NCBI GenBank assembly: GCA_012798275.1
Contig: JAAZNO010000116.1
Location: forward strand, 1 to 7,617
Source of the DNA: Chloroflexota bacterium
GTDB lineage: Bacteria; Chloroflexota; Anaerolineae; B4-G1; SLSP01
Reading direction: 5' to 3'
Length of the DNA: 7,617 bases
Shown: piece after piece, positions 7,238-7,617 of the stretch
Position numbering within the stretch: the first letter of the stretch is position 1
Layout: the number at the start of each line of letters is the position of its first letter
Translations under genes and position numbers: made by a program
Notes under the pieces: model-generated
The model's input: the letters and a program-made list of their open reading frames with translations, nothing else
Database searches by the model: none
What the model was told of the DNA's origin: nothing

Positions 7238-7242
7238 CCTCC
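7238..7242 (-). promoter_or_regulatory. Ribosome binding site of the thiamine-binding protein gene
   Basis: GGAGG on the minus strand, five bases before the ATG at 7230-7232. It is the strongest Shine-Dalgarno in the window and fits high expression of the binding protein relative to the permease, which has none. Confidence 0.75.
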
Positions 7243-7253
7243 GTAGCCAGAAA

Positions 7254-7281
7254 TTACCCATCACCTATCGCCTATCACAAT
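7254..7281. repeat. Degenerate 7-bp tandem array at the thiN/thiB junction
   Basis: Plus-strand heptamers TTACCCA, TCACCTA, TCGCCTA and TCACAAT follow in register. The array spans the stop codon of the pyrophosphokinase (7275-7277) and most of the 42-nt gap before the thiB start. Its consensus, near TYACCYA, is close to that of the array at 4077-4111. Confidence 0.55.
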
Positions 7282-7617
7282 TTCTTGCAAAAGCACCACA
7301 GCAACCCTCTTCCCAGCGTCACCGTCGCCACTTCCCCCTCCATCGCGTTGCTCACGCCGCGTGCGGGGCCGAAGCGCAGGGTCTCGCCGCGCAGGGGGAA
7401 GGCGAGCCCGGCGGTAGTCACGCCGACCGCGTCGCCGCCGAGAGGAAGGAGGGAAACGGTGTCGCCGGGCCGCCCCTGCAGCGTGAGCGTCTCGCCGCCG
7501 TGAAGGCAGCGGATGACCCACCCGGCGCCGGCGAGCAAAACTTCGTGTCCGACCAGGGCGGGCAGCGCGAGCAGCAGCAGATTGGCGAGTGCCTGATCGG
7601 GGCGTCCGCCCCACGCG
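7275..7617 (-). CDS. thiN: Thiamine pyrophosphokinase, C-terminal part (N-terminus outside window)
   Basis: The frame enters from the right edge and gives 113 residues ending at TGA 7275-7277. It opens with GGRPDQALANLLLL, the end of the catalytic domain and equivalent to the GGRxDH-LxN motif of thiamine pyrophosphokinases; here glutamine stands where histidine is frequent. It continues with the thiamine-binding beta domain: GDTVSLLPLGG, then GVTTAGLAFPL, then the hallmark GVSNAM near the C-terminus. The enzyme transfers pyrophosphate from ATP to thiamine to make thiamine diphosphate in the cytoplasm. Being directly upstream of the thiamine-binding protein gene, it would trap imported thiamine inside the cell. 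An in-frame TTG at 7536-7538 could be mistaken for a start, but the conserved sequence extends upstream of it to the window edge. The ATP-binding N-terminal part and the true start are not visible. Confidence 0.9.
   Translation of the reverse strand, partial: AWGGRPDQALANLLLLALPALVGHEVLLAGAGWVIRCLHGGETLTLQGRPGDTVSLLPLGGDAVGVTTAGLAFPLRGETLRFGPARGVSNAMEGEVATVTLGRGLLWCFCKKL

Overview
The window is GC-rich and densely coding, and every supportable gene lies on the minus strand, so transcription runs from high to low coordinates. No rRNA, tRNA, CRISPR array or insertion sequence is visible. The organism is most likely a bacterium of the Chloroflexota (Anaerolineae or Caldilinea type). This is an inference from GC content, a lipoprotein-type solute-binding protein (as in single-membrane bacteria), the style of the SNF2/SWIM pair, and degenerate 7-bp tandem arrays at gene boundaries. 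None of these proves the lineage.

In order of transcription, the upper half is a thiamine salvage module. It begins with the C-terminal part of thiamine pyrophosphokinase (7275-7617, cut by the window edge). A lipoprotein thiamine-binding protein of the ThiB/TbpA family follows (6183-7232), then a small DUF433 protein (5744-6067), then a two-domain ThiP-type permease (4116-5747). The module would capture thiamine outside the cell, move it through the membrane and phosphorylate it to thiamine diphosphate. The ATPase (ThiQ) that such an importer needs is not in the window. The DUF433 gene is of a type usually seen in toxin-antitoxin loci. It sits between binding protein and permease and overlaps the permease start by a 4-nt GTGA junction.

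The lower half is a two-gene nucleic-acid module: a large SNF2-family ATPase with a bacterial N-terminal extension (930-4073) and a SWIM zinc-finger protein (1-878, C-terminus beyond the window). This pairing recurs in bacteria (for example ywqA/ywqB in Bacillus subtilis). Its cellular role is poorly defined.

All gaps are short (about 20-115 nt), so one long transcript is possible. The longest gap, 6068-6182, holds the only candidate promoter and small direct repeats. Three degenerate 7-bp tandem arrays mark boundaries: the thiN/thiB junction, the permease/SNF2 junction, and the coding sequence for the permease N-terminal tail. I see no convincing new defence or mobile system. The most unusual points are the DUF433 gene inside a transporter operon and the heptamer array that has become protein-coding.
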